The translations under genes were made by a program, and so were the position numbers. From the NCBI GenBank assembly GCA_963851245.1, contig CAWKOH010000016.1:62001-126000 (forward strand): 64,000 nucleotides of DNA, given 5' to 3'. This document shows, piece after piece, positions 15,086 through 22,878 of this stretch (position 1 is its first letter; each line of letters begins with the position of its first letter). The DNA comes from CAWKOH01 sp963851245 (GTDB taxonomy: Bacteria > Actinomycetota > Acidimicrobiia > Acidimicrobiales > Palsa-688). The notes under the pieces are model-generated. The model was not told the origin of the DNA, did not search any database, and saw only the letters and a list, made by a program, of their open reading frames with translations.

Positions 15086-16245
15086 GGCCGGGCCCAGCTC
15101 CAGGGGTAGGCGGAATCCGCGGCAGAACGGGCGTCCTCGCTCACCGACAGGGGCGAGAAAGTGTCGATCATCACCGCCGTCTCCTCGGTGCGGGTGGCAT
15201 CGATCGACGCCTCCACGCTGCCGGGCTGCGGGCCGTGAACAAAACCGGCCGGGTGCAACGTCAGCGAGCCCTCCTGGATGCCGGCCCCCCGCCGGCTCAT
15301 GAAATCCCCCTCGGCGTAGAAGAGGACCTCGTCGGAGTCCACGTTGGCGTGGTGGTAAGGGACCTTGATGGCGTCGGGATCGAAGTCGAACAGACGGGGG
15401 ACGAAGCTGCAGACCACGAAGCCCTCGCCGGCGAAGGTCTGGTGCACGGGCGGGGGCTGGTGGATGCGGCCCACGATGGGCTCGAAGTCCCGTATGGACA
15501 GGGCGAACGGGTAGGCGCAGCCGTCCCAGCCCACCACGTCGAAGGGATGGCGGGCGTGGGTGTGCCGGCTCCAGCCCTGGCGGCCCCGGACCAGCACCGG
15601 CACCGGGCCGTCCTCATCGACCACGTACGGCCCCGACGGCGGGCGCAGATCCCGCTCGCAGAACGGCGCCCCCTCCCGCATCTGCCCGGTGGCGGTCAGG
15701 TAACGGGCCGGGATCGAGATGTGCCTCGACCCTTCCACCACCAGGGCCCGCACCTCGGCGTCGCCGGCCACCACCCAGCGGTGGGTGGTCGACGCCGGGA
15801 TGAGGACGTAGTCGCCGGGACCGGCGTCGATGCAGCCGAACACCGACTCGAACTTCGTCTGACCCGACTGCACGTACACCAGCTCGTCGCCGGCGGCGTT
15901 GCGGTAAAGGTCGCTGCTCCGGCCCGCGGCCACCCAGCACAGGGTGACGTCGGCGTTGCCGAACAGCACATGCCGGGCCGTCACCATGTCCCCGCCGGCC
16001 TCGAGCTTGGGCGCCACCACGTGCCAGGGCAGTAGCGGCTCGTTGGGGACCAGAGCCGACCGTTCGACCGTCACCGCCTCGACGGCCGTAATGGCGCTGG
16101 GGGAGTGGCGGTGATAGAGCAGCGACGACGCCCCGCTGAAGCCCTCCTCGCCCATGAGCTCCTCGGCCAGCCGGGCGCCCGAGGCGTCCCGGTGCCAGGT
16201 GTGCCGCTTGCGGGGCACGTCCCCGACCCGGACGTAGTAAGTCAC
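15082..16245 (-). CDS. hmgA: homogentisate 1,2-dioxygenase
   Basis: This 387-residue cupin-fold Fe(II) enzyme opens the homogentisate ring to maleylacetoacetate. The C-terminal stretch YHHANVDSDEVLFYAEGDF, with the following LHPAGFVHGPQPG, contains the conserved iron-ligand His and Glu residues. Central motifs (YVLIPASTTHRWVV, PFDVVGWDGCAYPF) are characteristic. It is shorter than the roughly 430-residue proteobacterial and human enzymes but typical of actinobacterial versions. The GTG start overlaps the fahA stop (GTGA), making it the third gene of an hpd-fahA-hmgA operon. Confidence 0.88.
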   Translation of the reverse strand: MTYYVRVGDVPRKRHTWHRDASGARLAEELMGEEGFSGASSLLYHRHSPSAITAVEAVTVERSALVPNEPLLPWHVVAPKLEAGGDMVTARHVLFGNADVTLCWVAAGRSSDLYRNAAGDELVYVQSGQTKFESVFGCIDAGPGDYVLIPASTTHRWVVAGDAEVRALVVEGSRHISIPARYLTATGQMREGAPFCERDLRPPSGPYVVDEDGPVPVLVRGRQGWSRHTHARHPFDVVGWDGCAYPFALSIRDFEPIVGRIHQPPPVHQTFAGEGFVVCSFVPRLFDFDPDAIKVPYHHANVDSDEVLFYAEGDFMSRRGAGIQEGSLTLHPAGFVHGPQPGSVEASIDATRTEETAVMIDTFSPLSVSEDARSAADSAYPWSWARP

Positions 16246-17368
16246 TTGGAACCACCTCCGTGGCTAACGACGGTACCGTCGACCTGGCCCAAAGACAGCC
16301 ACTGCTCCCGCTCCTGGTCACCGCACCAACCCCGGATCGTGACAGTGTCGCCGTCGGCCAGCCCGCGCTCCCCCCTGAACTTCTCCATCAGAGACCCCTC
16401 GCTCCCGGGCCCGGGCCCCGAGATGGTCCCCGACGCGAACAGGTCGCCGGCCCGAACGCCGGCGCCGTTGACGGTGAGGTGGGCCAGCTGCTGGGCCATG
16501 GACCAGTACAGGCCGGCGGCTGACATGGTGGAAAGGACGGCGCCGTTCACGGCCAGGCTCAGCCTGACGTCCAGCCCGCGCGGCTCGCTCATCTGCAGAT
16601 AGCTGGCCGGCGGCGGGGCCTGCACCGGGCCGTCGACCCGCCACGGGGCCAGGGCCGCCAAGGGCACGACCCACGGCGACACCGAGGTGGCGAAGGACTT
16701 CCCGAGGAACGGTCCCAGCGGGCGGTACTCGAAGGACTGGATGTCGCGCGCGCTCCAGTCGTTGACGAGCACCACGCCGAACACGTAGCTGTCGGCCTCG
16801 CGGGCCGTCACCGACCGGCCGCGGGGAACAGTCGTGCCGACCACGAAGCCCAGCTCCACCTCCACGTCCAGCCGGGCCGTGGGCCCGAACACGGGGGGCC
16901 CGCCCTCACCGGCCAAGAGGCCGGCCGGACGGGGCACTTCCGAGCCGCTGACCACGACCGTCCCGGCCCGGCCGTGGTAGCCGATGGGCAGGTGCAGCCA
17001 GGCCGGGGGCAGCGGGTCCTCGCCGGGCCGCAGCAGGCGCCCCATGGCCTCGGCGTGTTCTCTGGATGCGTAGAAGTCCGTGTAGTCGCCGACTTCCCAC
17101 GCCAGCCGGAGCCGGGCCTCTGATCGGGGCCGGCGGGCCCGGTCGGGCCCACCGGCGACCAACCGCTGAAGCTGAGACCGGGTGCGGGCCCATGCTGTCG
17201 GGGCCGAGGGCCATGAAGGCGTTGAGGGAGCCCGACGTCCAGACCGCCCGGTCCACATCCAGCCCGGCGACAGACGCCAGGTCTATGACGTCGTCCCCGT
17301 AGGCCACCACGACCCGCCCCGCCTCGTCGACCCCGTAGGGGAGGTTGTCGAGGGCCGAAGCCGTTCAC
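16242..17368 (-). pseudogene. fahA: fumarylacetoacetase, disrupted by two +1 frameshifts
   Basis: The enzyme hydrolyses fumarylacetoacetate to fumarate and acetoacetate, the last step of tyrosine catabolism. Most of the protein reads in one frame (LAWEVGDYTDFYASREHA, LPIGYHGRAG, VNDWSARDIQSFEY, GDLFASGTISG). The N-terminus is split. GTG 17368 starts NGFG, the conserved LDNLPYGV continues in a second frame past 17350-17356, and the SGSLNAFMALGP segment joins the main frame past the G-run at 17200-17203. Removing one base at each place gives a continuous product of about 375 residues. The start overlaps the hpd stop (GTGA), so the operon is tightly coupled. Both sites are short homopolymers, where consensus errors are common. 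Confidence 0.82.
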
Positions 17369-18489
17369 AAATTGCCGCGCCGGGCCTGCTCCCGCTCGAT
17401 GGCCTCGAAGAGAGCCTTGAAGTTCCCCTCCCCGAAACCGGTGGCGCCGGCCCGCTGGATGATCTCGATGAACAGGGTGGGCCGGTCCGTGACCGTCTCG
17501 GTGAATATCTGCAACAGGTACCCGCCCGAATCCACGTCCACCTCGATATCGAGGCGCTGCAGGTCGGCCCAGGGCAGGTCGAAGCCGGTGACCCGCTCCC
17601 TGGCGTCGTCGTAGTAGGTGGCCGGCATGGCGAGGAAGCGAACGGAGCGGTCCCGCATGGCGCCGACCGAGGCGACGATGTCGGGGGTGGCCAGGGCGAT
17701 GTGCTGCACGCCGGGGCCCCGGTAGGCGTCGAGGTACTCCTCGATCTGGCTCTTGCGCAGGCCGGGCGCTGGTTCGTTGATGGGCATGACCACGCCGGCG
17801 CCGTTGTGGACCACGGTGGAGCGGAGGGCCGAGTACGGCGTGGAGATCTGTTCGGCGTCGAAGTGCCGCATTTCCGTGAAGCCCAGCACCTCCTTGTACC
17901 AGGCGACCCAGTCGTCGAGGCGGCCCTGCTCTACGTTGCCGACCACGTGGTCGATCGCCGTGAGCCCGACCGGGGTGCCGGCCGGCCCCGTCGGGAGGCG
18001 GTCGGAGGTGAACCCCGGGCCCCAGCCTCCGTGCCAGCCGGAGCGGTCCACGAAGAGGTGGCGGGTCTCGCCGTAGGTGGCGATGGCGGCGGTCGTTACC
18101 GATCCGGCGTCCCCGTTGACGCTGGTGGGTTCGGCGACGACCGTCGCCCCCTTCGCTGCCGCGCTGGAGGCGGCGACATAAGCATCCTCCACCCGCCAGG
18201 CCAAGTGGCGGATACCGTCGCCGTGCCTCATGACATGGCGCGACACCTCACTGTCCGGCCCCAGGCCGGCGGTGATCACGAACCGGACGTCGCCCTGGCC
18301 GAGCACGTACGAGACGCGGTCGGTGACGCCGGTCTCGGGGCCTGCGTAGGCCACCACGTCGAAGCCGAAGCCGGCGGCCATCCAGGCCGTGACGGCCCGG
18401 GCGTTGCCTACCCACCACTCGAGGTGATCCCAGCCGCGGAGCTGCTCGGCAACCGACGGGGCGCTGCGGGTCAACGTGGTCTGGGCCAT
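17365..18489 (-). CDS. hpd: 4-hydroxyphenylpyruvate dioxygenase
   Basis: This enzyme converts 4-hydroxyphenylpyruvate to homogentisate. The 374-residue product has two vicinal-oxygen-chelate domains. The second carries the Fe(II) ligands His (AIDHVVGNV), His (GVQHIALAT) and Glu (LFIEIIQR). GFGEGNFKALFEAIEREQ near the C-terminus is the family signature helix. An upstream GTG (18540) would add 17 residues unlike the family, so ATG 18489 was chosen. The gene leads the operon with fahA and hmgA and is divergent from an Lrp-type regulator. Confidence 0.92.
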   Translation of the reverse strand: MAQTTLTRSAPSVAEQLRGWDHLEWWVGNARAVTAWMAAGFGFDVVAYAGPETGVTDRVSYVLGQGDVRFVITAGLGPDSEVSRHVMRHGDGIRHLAWRVEDAYVAASSAAAKGATVVAEPTSVNGDAGSVTTAAIATYGETRHLFVDRSGWHGGWGPGFTSDRLPTGPAGTPVGLTAIDHVVGNVEQGRLDDWVAWYKEVLGFTEMRHFDAEQISTPYSALRSTVVHNGAGVVMPINEPAPGLRKSQIEEYLDAYRGPGVQHIALATPDIVASVGAMRDRSVRFLAMPATYYDDARERVTGFDLPWADLQRLDIEVDVDSGGYLLQIFTETVTDRPTLFIEIIQRAGATGFGEGNFKALFEAIEREQARRGNL

Positions 18490-18582
18490 GGATCCATCAG
18501 ATCGCAGCTCGGCCGGGTGGTCAACATCATGCCCTATCACTATACGTATTGATCAGCTCTTAGTGGCTATGCTGAACAAATC
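18490..18582. promoter_or_regulatory. divergent promoter region between hpd and the Lrp-type gene
   Basis: The 93-base gap contains the perfect palindrome ATACGTAT at 18542-18549 and TGATCA at 18550-18555, which fit a binding region for the neighbouring regulator. TATGCT at about 18569 is a possible -10 element for the Lrp-type gene. Assignments are by inspection only. Confidence 0.4.
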
Positions 18583-19050
18583 GTGCAGGATTTCGAGCTG
18601 GACGGGATCGACGAGCGTTTGATCGCGGCGCTGGCCTCCTTTCCCAGGGCCGGAGTCCTGCAGCTGGCCCGGGAGATCGGAGTGGCCCGCAACACCGCTC
18701 AGGCCCACCTGGACCGGCTGCTGGCCGCCGGCGTCATCACCGGCTTCGGGCCGGAGCTGGACCTGCGCCGGGTGGGCTACAGGGTGTCGGCGTTCGTCAG
18801 CATGGAGATCGCCCAGGGCCGGGCCCGGGCTGTCGACGCCCATCTGAGTTCCATCCCCGAGGTGGTGGAGGCTTACATGACCACCGGTCCGTCGGACCTT
18901 CTCTGCCGGGTGGTGGCGCGCGACAACGACCACCTCGGGCAGGTCATTCAGCGCATCCTCGAGGTCCGGGGTATCACCCGCACCACCACGTCGCTCATCC
19001 TGGCGACGCCGATCGCGCCCCGGAGCAGGCATGTGGTGCACGCCGAGTAA
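18583..19050 (+). CDS. Lrp/AsnC family transcriptional regulator
   Basis: The 155-residue protein has an N-terminal helix-turn-helix (GVLQLAREIGVARNTAQAHLDRLLAAGVITGF) and a C-terminal RAM/ligand-binding domain (VEAYMTTGPSDLLCRVVARDNDHL). Lrp-type proteins bind amino acids and control their metabolism. Its position between hpd and the phenylalanine hydroxylase gene makes phenylalanine or tyrosine the likely effector. The first helix is slightly unusual for Lrp, but the overall match is clear. GTG 18583 gives a normal N-terminus. The hydroxylase ATG follows its TAA directly. Confidence 0.85.
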   Translation: MQDFELDGIDERLIAALASFPRAGVLQLAREIGVARNTAQAHLDRLLAAGVITGFGPELDLRRVGYRVSAFVSMEIAQGRARAVDAHLSSIPEVVEAYMTTGPSDLLCRVVARDNDHLGQVIQRILEVRGITRTTTSLILATPIAPRSRHVVHAE

Positions 19051-19974
19051 ATGGGGGTTGGACGTAGATTGGTCGGCTACGGAGATCTCGCCATGATCCC
19101 TTCTCGGTACTCGCCGGTGCGGACCGGGCCCGGCGGCCAGGTCACGGTGGAGCTCGCCGGGGACCACCCCGGGTTCACCGACCCTGCCTACCGCCGGCGG
19201 CGCGACGATCTGGCCGCCCTGGCCACCCACTGGCAAGCCGGGCGACCTCTTCCCGCCCCGCAGTACACGGCCGAGGAGCACTCGGTGTGGGCGGCGGTCA
19301 GCTCGGCCCTGGCCGACCTCCACGAGCAGCACGCCTGCACCGCCTTCCTGGACGGCAAGGACGCCCTGCGCCTGCCGGGCGACCGGGTCCCGCAGTTGAG
19401 CGAGGTGACGGCCGGCCTCGAGCCCATGGTCGGGTTCCGCTACCAGCCGGTGGCCGGGCTGGCCCCGCTGCGCGATTTTTACCGCTCCTTCGGGTCCGGG
19501 GTGTTCTGGTCGACCCAGTACCTGCGCCACCCCTCCGAGCCGCTGTACACGCCCGAGCCGGACGTGATCCACGAGGTGATCGGCCACGCCAACCAGCTGG
19601 CTGGCCCGGGCTACGCCGCCATCTACCGGCTGGTGGGCGAGGCGGTGGACCGCACCTGCGGGGAGGACGCCCTCCGCTTCCTCTCCCACGTGTTCTGGTA
19701 CTCGATGGAGTTCGGGGTGGTACGGGAGGGGACCGAGCTGAAGGCGTTCGGCGCCGGCATCCTGTCCTCGGTCGGGGAGACGGCCAGCTTCCGCGACGTC
19801 GACGTGCGCCCGTTCGACTTTCTGGCCATGGGCAAGGCCGACTACGACATCACCCACTTCCAGCCGGTGCTCTACTCCTGGTCCTCGCCGGCCGAGCTGG
19901 AGGACACCCTGAGCTCGTTCCTGGAGGCCTACGACGACTCCACTCCGGCCGCCCTGCTGCGGCGGGCCGGCTAG
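19051..19974 (+). CDS. phhA: phenylalanine 4-monooxygenase
   Basis: This pterin-dependent non-haem iron enzyme hydroxylates phenylalanine to tyrosine, feeding the homogentisate route encoded on the other strand. The 307-residue product is a catalytic domain without an N-terminal regulatory domain, as usual for bacteria. HEVIGHANQL supplies the two iron histidines and WYSMEFGVV the iron glutamate. VGFRYQPV, FYRSFGSGVFWSTQY and the C-terminal ITHFQPVLYSW are conserved. ATG 19051 abuts the regulator's stop; ATG 19093 (MIPSRYSP) is an alternative. The stop overlaps the convergent alkB stop through a shared CTAG. Confidence 0.9.
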   Translation: MGVGRRLVGYGDLAMIPSRYSPVRTGPGGQVTVELAGDHPGFTDPAYRRRRDDLAALATHWQAGRPLPAPQYTAEEHSVWAAVSSALADLHEQHACTAFLDGKDALRLPGDRVPQLSEVTAGLEPMVGFRYQPVAGLAPLRDFYRSFGSGVFWSTQYLRHPSEPLYTPEPDVIHEVIGHANQLAGPGYAAIYRLVGEAVDRTCGEDALRFLSHVFWYSMEFGVVREGTELKAFGAGILSSVGETASFRDVDVRPFDFLAMGKADYDITHFQPVLYSWSSPAELEDTLSSFLEAYDDSTPAALLRRAG

Positions 19975-20693
19975 CTCCCCTTGGATCCCTCCTTGACGGC
20001 GCCCTCCTCGACGTCGCCCTCCTTGACGGCGCCCTCCTCGACGCCGGTGACGTAGCGCTCCGGCGGCGCCCACTCCTGCTCGGGGCCGGCCCGGCGGGCC
20101 CAGCGGACCGAGGCGCTGATGCGCGGCCCGGCCACCGACGCCACCTTGGGGACGCCGTGCTCCCAGGCTTCCTGGCAGGTCCCGCCCATCACCAGCAGGT
20201 CACCGGAGGCCGGGCGCAGGTCGATCGACCGCCCACCGCCCTGGGGCCGGAGCAGGAACGGGCGGGCCGCCCCCAGCGTCACGATCGCCACCAGGGTGTC
20301 GTCGAGGTGGCGCAGCTCGCGGTCGGAGTGGAAGGCCACGCTGTCGCGGCCGTCCCGGTAGTAGTTGAGCCCCATGGCGCCGAAGCGGACCTTGTAGCGC
20401 CGGCCCAGCGCCACCCGGAACCAGGCCAGGCCCTCCTCCGGCAGCTGCTCGTCCGCTGAGTACCACCGGGTCAGCCGGGGCTCGTCCACCATGCGGTCGT
20501 ACATCCATCTCTGGTGGTGACGCCAGTCCACCTCCGCCTCCAGGCGGGCCGCCAGCTCGTCGGCGCCTCCGAGCCAGCCCCGCGCCACATCGACCCAGGC
20601 CCCGTTACCCAGATCAGTGCGCTCGAACTCGGTCTTCTTGCGCACCTCGACCGGGCCGAGGGCGAAAAGGTTGCCTTGGGCAGCCGATACCAC
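19971..20693 (-). CDS. alkB: AlkB-family alpha-ketoglutarate-dependent DNA repair dioxygenase
   Basis: AlkB proteins remove alkyl groups from DNA bases by oxidative demethylation using Fe(II) and 2-oxoglutarate. The 240-residue product has the His122-x-Asp124 iron motif (FHSDRE), the distal His179 (WEHGVPK) and the oxoglutarate arginine in RISASVRW. The NYYRDGRDSV motif precedes them. The last 22 residues are a repeat, EEGAVKEGD twice, encoded by four 15-base units at about 19983-20042, so the tail is recently expanded. A consensus LexA box lies 16 bases upstream of the GTG start, suggesting SOS induction. The TetR-type gene upstream reads into this gene in another frame. Confidence 0.88.
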   Translation of the reverse strand: MVSAAQGNLFALGPVEVRKKTEFERTDLGNGAWVDVARGWLGGADELAARLEAEVDWRHHQRWMYDRMVDEPRLTRWYSADEQLPEEGLAWFRVALGRRYKVRFGAMGLNYYRDGRDSVAFHSDRELRHLDDTLVAIVTLGAARPFLLRPQGGGRSIDLRPASGDLLVMGGTCQEAWEHGVPKVASVAGPRISASVRWARRAGPEQEWAPPERYVTGVEEGAVKEGDVEEGAVKEGSKGS

Positions 20694-21478
20694 GACCTCG
20701 AATCTATCCGAACAGGTGTTCGTAGCGGGCGGGATTTTTTCGGTGGCTCCTGGCGGCTGGCTCCCGGGCCGCTACCCCGCGCGGCGCGGCGCCGCCGGCG
20801 TCTCGCGCCCGAAGCGGAGCCGACCGCGGCGTCGCGTTCGTCGGCCAGGCGCCGGGTCTCGGCCGACACGGGGAAGGACAGGATGGCGGTGACCACGTCC
20901 ACCAGATAACTGACGAAGAGGCGGTCGTCGGTGTGGGGCCCGGTCTGGGCCCGCCGGGCCAGCTCGGTGGCGGCGTGCAGTATGGCCGTGTAGCGCCGGT
21001 GCAGGCGCACCGCGTCCCGCTCCAGGAGCGGATCCACCAGGGCCCGCCACCGGGCCACGCTGGGAAGGGCGGTGGCTCCCGCCCCGCCGGGCAGGCGGTC
21101 GAGCATCTCGGCGTGGATCTGAAGAAACTCCGGGCCCCCGTCCGGGTCGGCCAGCTTGGCCGCCAGGGGCCGCACCAGGGCCCCGGCCAGCATCCGCACC
21201 CCGTCCGGTCCGTCGACGGCGGCCGCCTCGTACTGGTCGAGCAGGGCCTGGCGGCCGGCCTCGACGGTGGGCTGATGCTTGAGCATGATGGCGGCCAGGA
21301 CGCCGTTCCGGTCCTTGAAGTGGTACTGGGTGGCGATGGCGTTGCGGGCGCCCGAGTGGCGCGAGATCTCCCTCAGGCTGACGGCCTCGATGCCCCGTTG
21401 GGCGAACAGCTTCTCGGCCGCCGCCACCAGCCGGGTCCGGGTGTCGCCCCCCGCCGGGGCCCGGGACGGAGCGGCCAC
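20471..21478 (-). CDS. TetR family transcriptional regulator, C-terminus uncertain
   Basis: An N-terminal TetR helix-turn-helix is clear (LVAAAEKLFAQRGIEAVSLREISRHSGARN, then TQYHFKDRNGVL), followed by a helical ligand domain to about LADERDAAVGS. Beyond that the frame becomes Arg/Ser-rich, crosses the LexA box and overlaps alkB by 223 bases, so the true end is doubtful. A shift near 20800 would end it at a TAG at 20772. GTG 21478 was chosen over TTG 21499. It lies just downstream of the acyl-CoA dehydrogenase on the same strand and may control it. Confidence 0.65.
   Translation of the reverse strand: MAAPSRAPAGGDTRTRLVAAAEKLFAQRGIEAVSLREISRHSGARNAIATQYHFKDRNGVLAAIMLKHQPTVEAGRQALLDQYEAAAVDGPDGVRMLAGALVRPLAAKLADPDGGPEFLQIHAEMLDRLPGGAGATALPSVARWRALVDPLLERDAVRLHRRYTAILHAATELARRAQTGPHTDDRLFVSYLVDVVTAILSFPVSAETRRLADERDAAVGSASGARRRRRRAARGSGPGASRQEPPKKSRPLRTPVRIDSRSWYRLPKATFSPSARSRCARRPSSSALIWVTGPGSMWRGAGSEAPTSWRPAWRRRWTGVTTRDGCTTAWWTSPG
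20709..20722 (-). promoter_or_regulatory. LexA (SOS) box upstream of alkB
   Basis: CGAACAGGTGTTCG matches the actinobacterial/Gram-positive LexA consensus CGAAC-N4-GTTCG at every fixed position. It ends 16 bases from the alkB start codon, suitable for repressing initiation. Confidence 0.75.
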
Positions 21479-21485
21479 CCTGAGC

Positions 21486-22786
21486 TCAGTACTCGGCAAT
21501 CTCGTGTTCGAGGCGGTCGGCGTAGCGGGCCCGGGCCTCCTCCCGGCGGGTCGGGACGTGCTGGGAGGGCCACAACCCCTCGACCGGCTTGTAGTCCTTG
21601 AGCAGCTGGGTGGCCAGCGTCACCTTGTGGACCTCGGTGGGGCCGTCGGCGATGGCGAGCGACTCCGCCCCCGCCAGCATGTTCATGAACGGCATCTCGT
21701 TGGACACCCCGATGGCGCCGTGCAGGTGCATGGCCCGCTGGACCACGTCGTGGTACACCTTCGGCATGGCCACCTTGACGGCGGCGATGTCCTTGCGCAC
21801 CCGCTTGTAGTCCTGGTGCTTGTCGATCAGCCAGGCCGTGCGCAGGACCAGGAGCCGGAACTGCTCCATCTCGATCCAGCTGTCGGCGATGCGCTCCTGG
21901 GTCATCTGCAGCGACGCCAGTGGCCCGTGCCGGGTGGTGCGCGACACGGCCCGCTCGCACATCATGTCGAAGGCCTTGCGGACCTGGGCGATGGTGCGCA
22001 TGGCGTGGTGGATGCGACCCCCTCCGAGTCGAGTTTGAGCGATGACAAAGGCTCCGCCCTCGTCGCCCAGTAAGTGGTCGGCGGGGACTCGCACGTCGTT
22101 GTAGCGGAGGTAGGCATGGCTGCCCTCGCCGCCGCGCTCCATGCCCACCGACACGTTGCGGATGGTCTCCAGCCCCGGCGTGTCGGTCGGGACCACGAAC
22201 ATGGACATGCCCTTGGTAGGCGCTCACGTCGGGGTTGCTGACGGCCATGACGATGAGGAAGGAGGCGTGCCGGGCGTTGGATGAGAACCACTTCTCCCCG
22301 TTGATCGACCCACTCGTCGCCGTCCAGGACGGCCCGGGTGGTGAACAGGGTGGGATCAGCCCCGGCATGCGGCTCGGTCATGGAGTAGCAGGACGACAGC
22401 TCACCGTCGAGCAGGGGCTGCAGGTACTTCTCCTTCTGGCCCGGGGTGCCGAAGTGGGCCAGGATCTCGGCGTTGCCCGAGTCGGGGGCCTGGCAGCCGA
22501 ACACCGATGGGGCCCAGCGGCTGCGGCCCAGGATCTCGTTGAGGAGGGCCAGCTTCACCTGGCCGTAGCCCTTGCCGCCCAGCTCGGGGCCCAGGTGGCA
22601 GGCCCACAGGCCCTTCTCCCTGACCTCCTGCTGCAGGGGGCGCACGACAGCCATGGCCTCCTTGTCCGACTTGTCGTAGGGGTCGCGCAGGACGAAGTCG
22701 AGCGGCTCGACCTCATCGGTGACGAACCGGTCGGCCCAGTCCAGCAGCTCCTGGTACTCCGGGTCGGTCTCGAAATCCCACGCCAT
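21486..22786 (-). pseudogene. acyl-CoA dehydrogenase, disrupted by two +1 frameshifts
   Basis: The flavoenzyme introduces a 2,3 double bond into an acyl-CoA. Three frames together make one family-typical protein of about 433 residues. Residues 1 to about 158 end with MTEPHAGADPTLF, a middle piece reads INGEKWFSSNARHASFLIVMAVSNPDVSAY, and the last reads MSMFVVPTDTPGLE through LHGAIGVSNEMPF and EVHKVTLA. The junctions are near 22305 (extra G in GGGTCGATC) and near 22216 (extra C in TACCAAGG). The closest type is the ACAD10/11-like or fadE subgroup with DGPTEVH. ATG 22786 (MAWDFETDP) is the best start. Confidence 0.8.
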
Positions 22787-22878
22787 GGCGTTCCTCCAGT
22801 CAGCTAGGCAACAGCTGCCCACGCTAATGCAACTGCATCAAAACCTGCAACGGCTGTATCGGCTGTATCGACGGGGGT

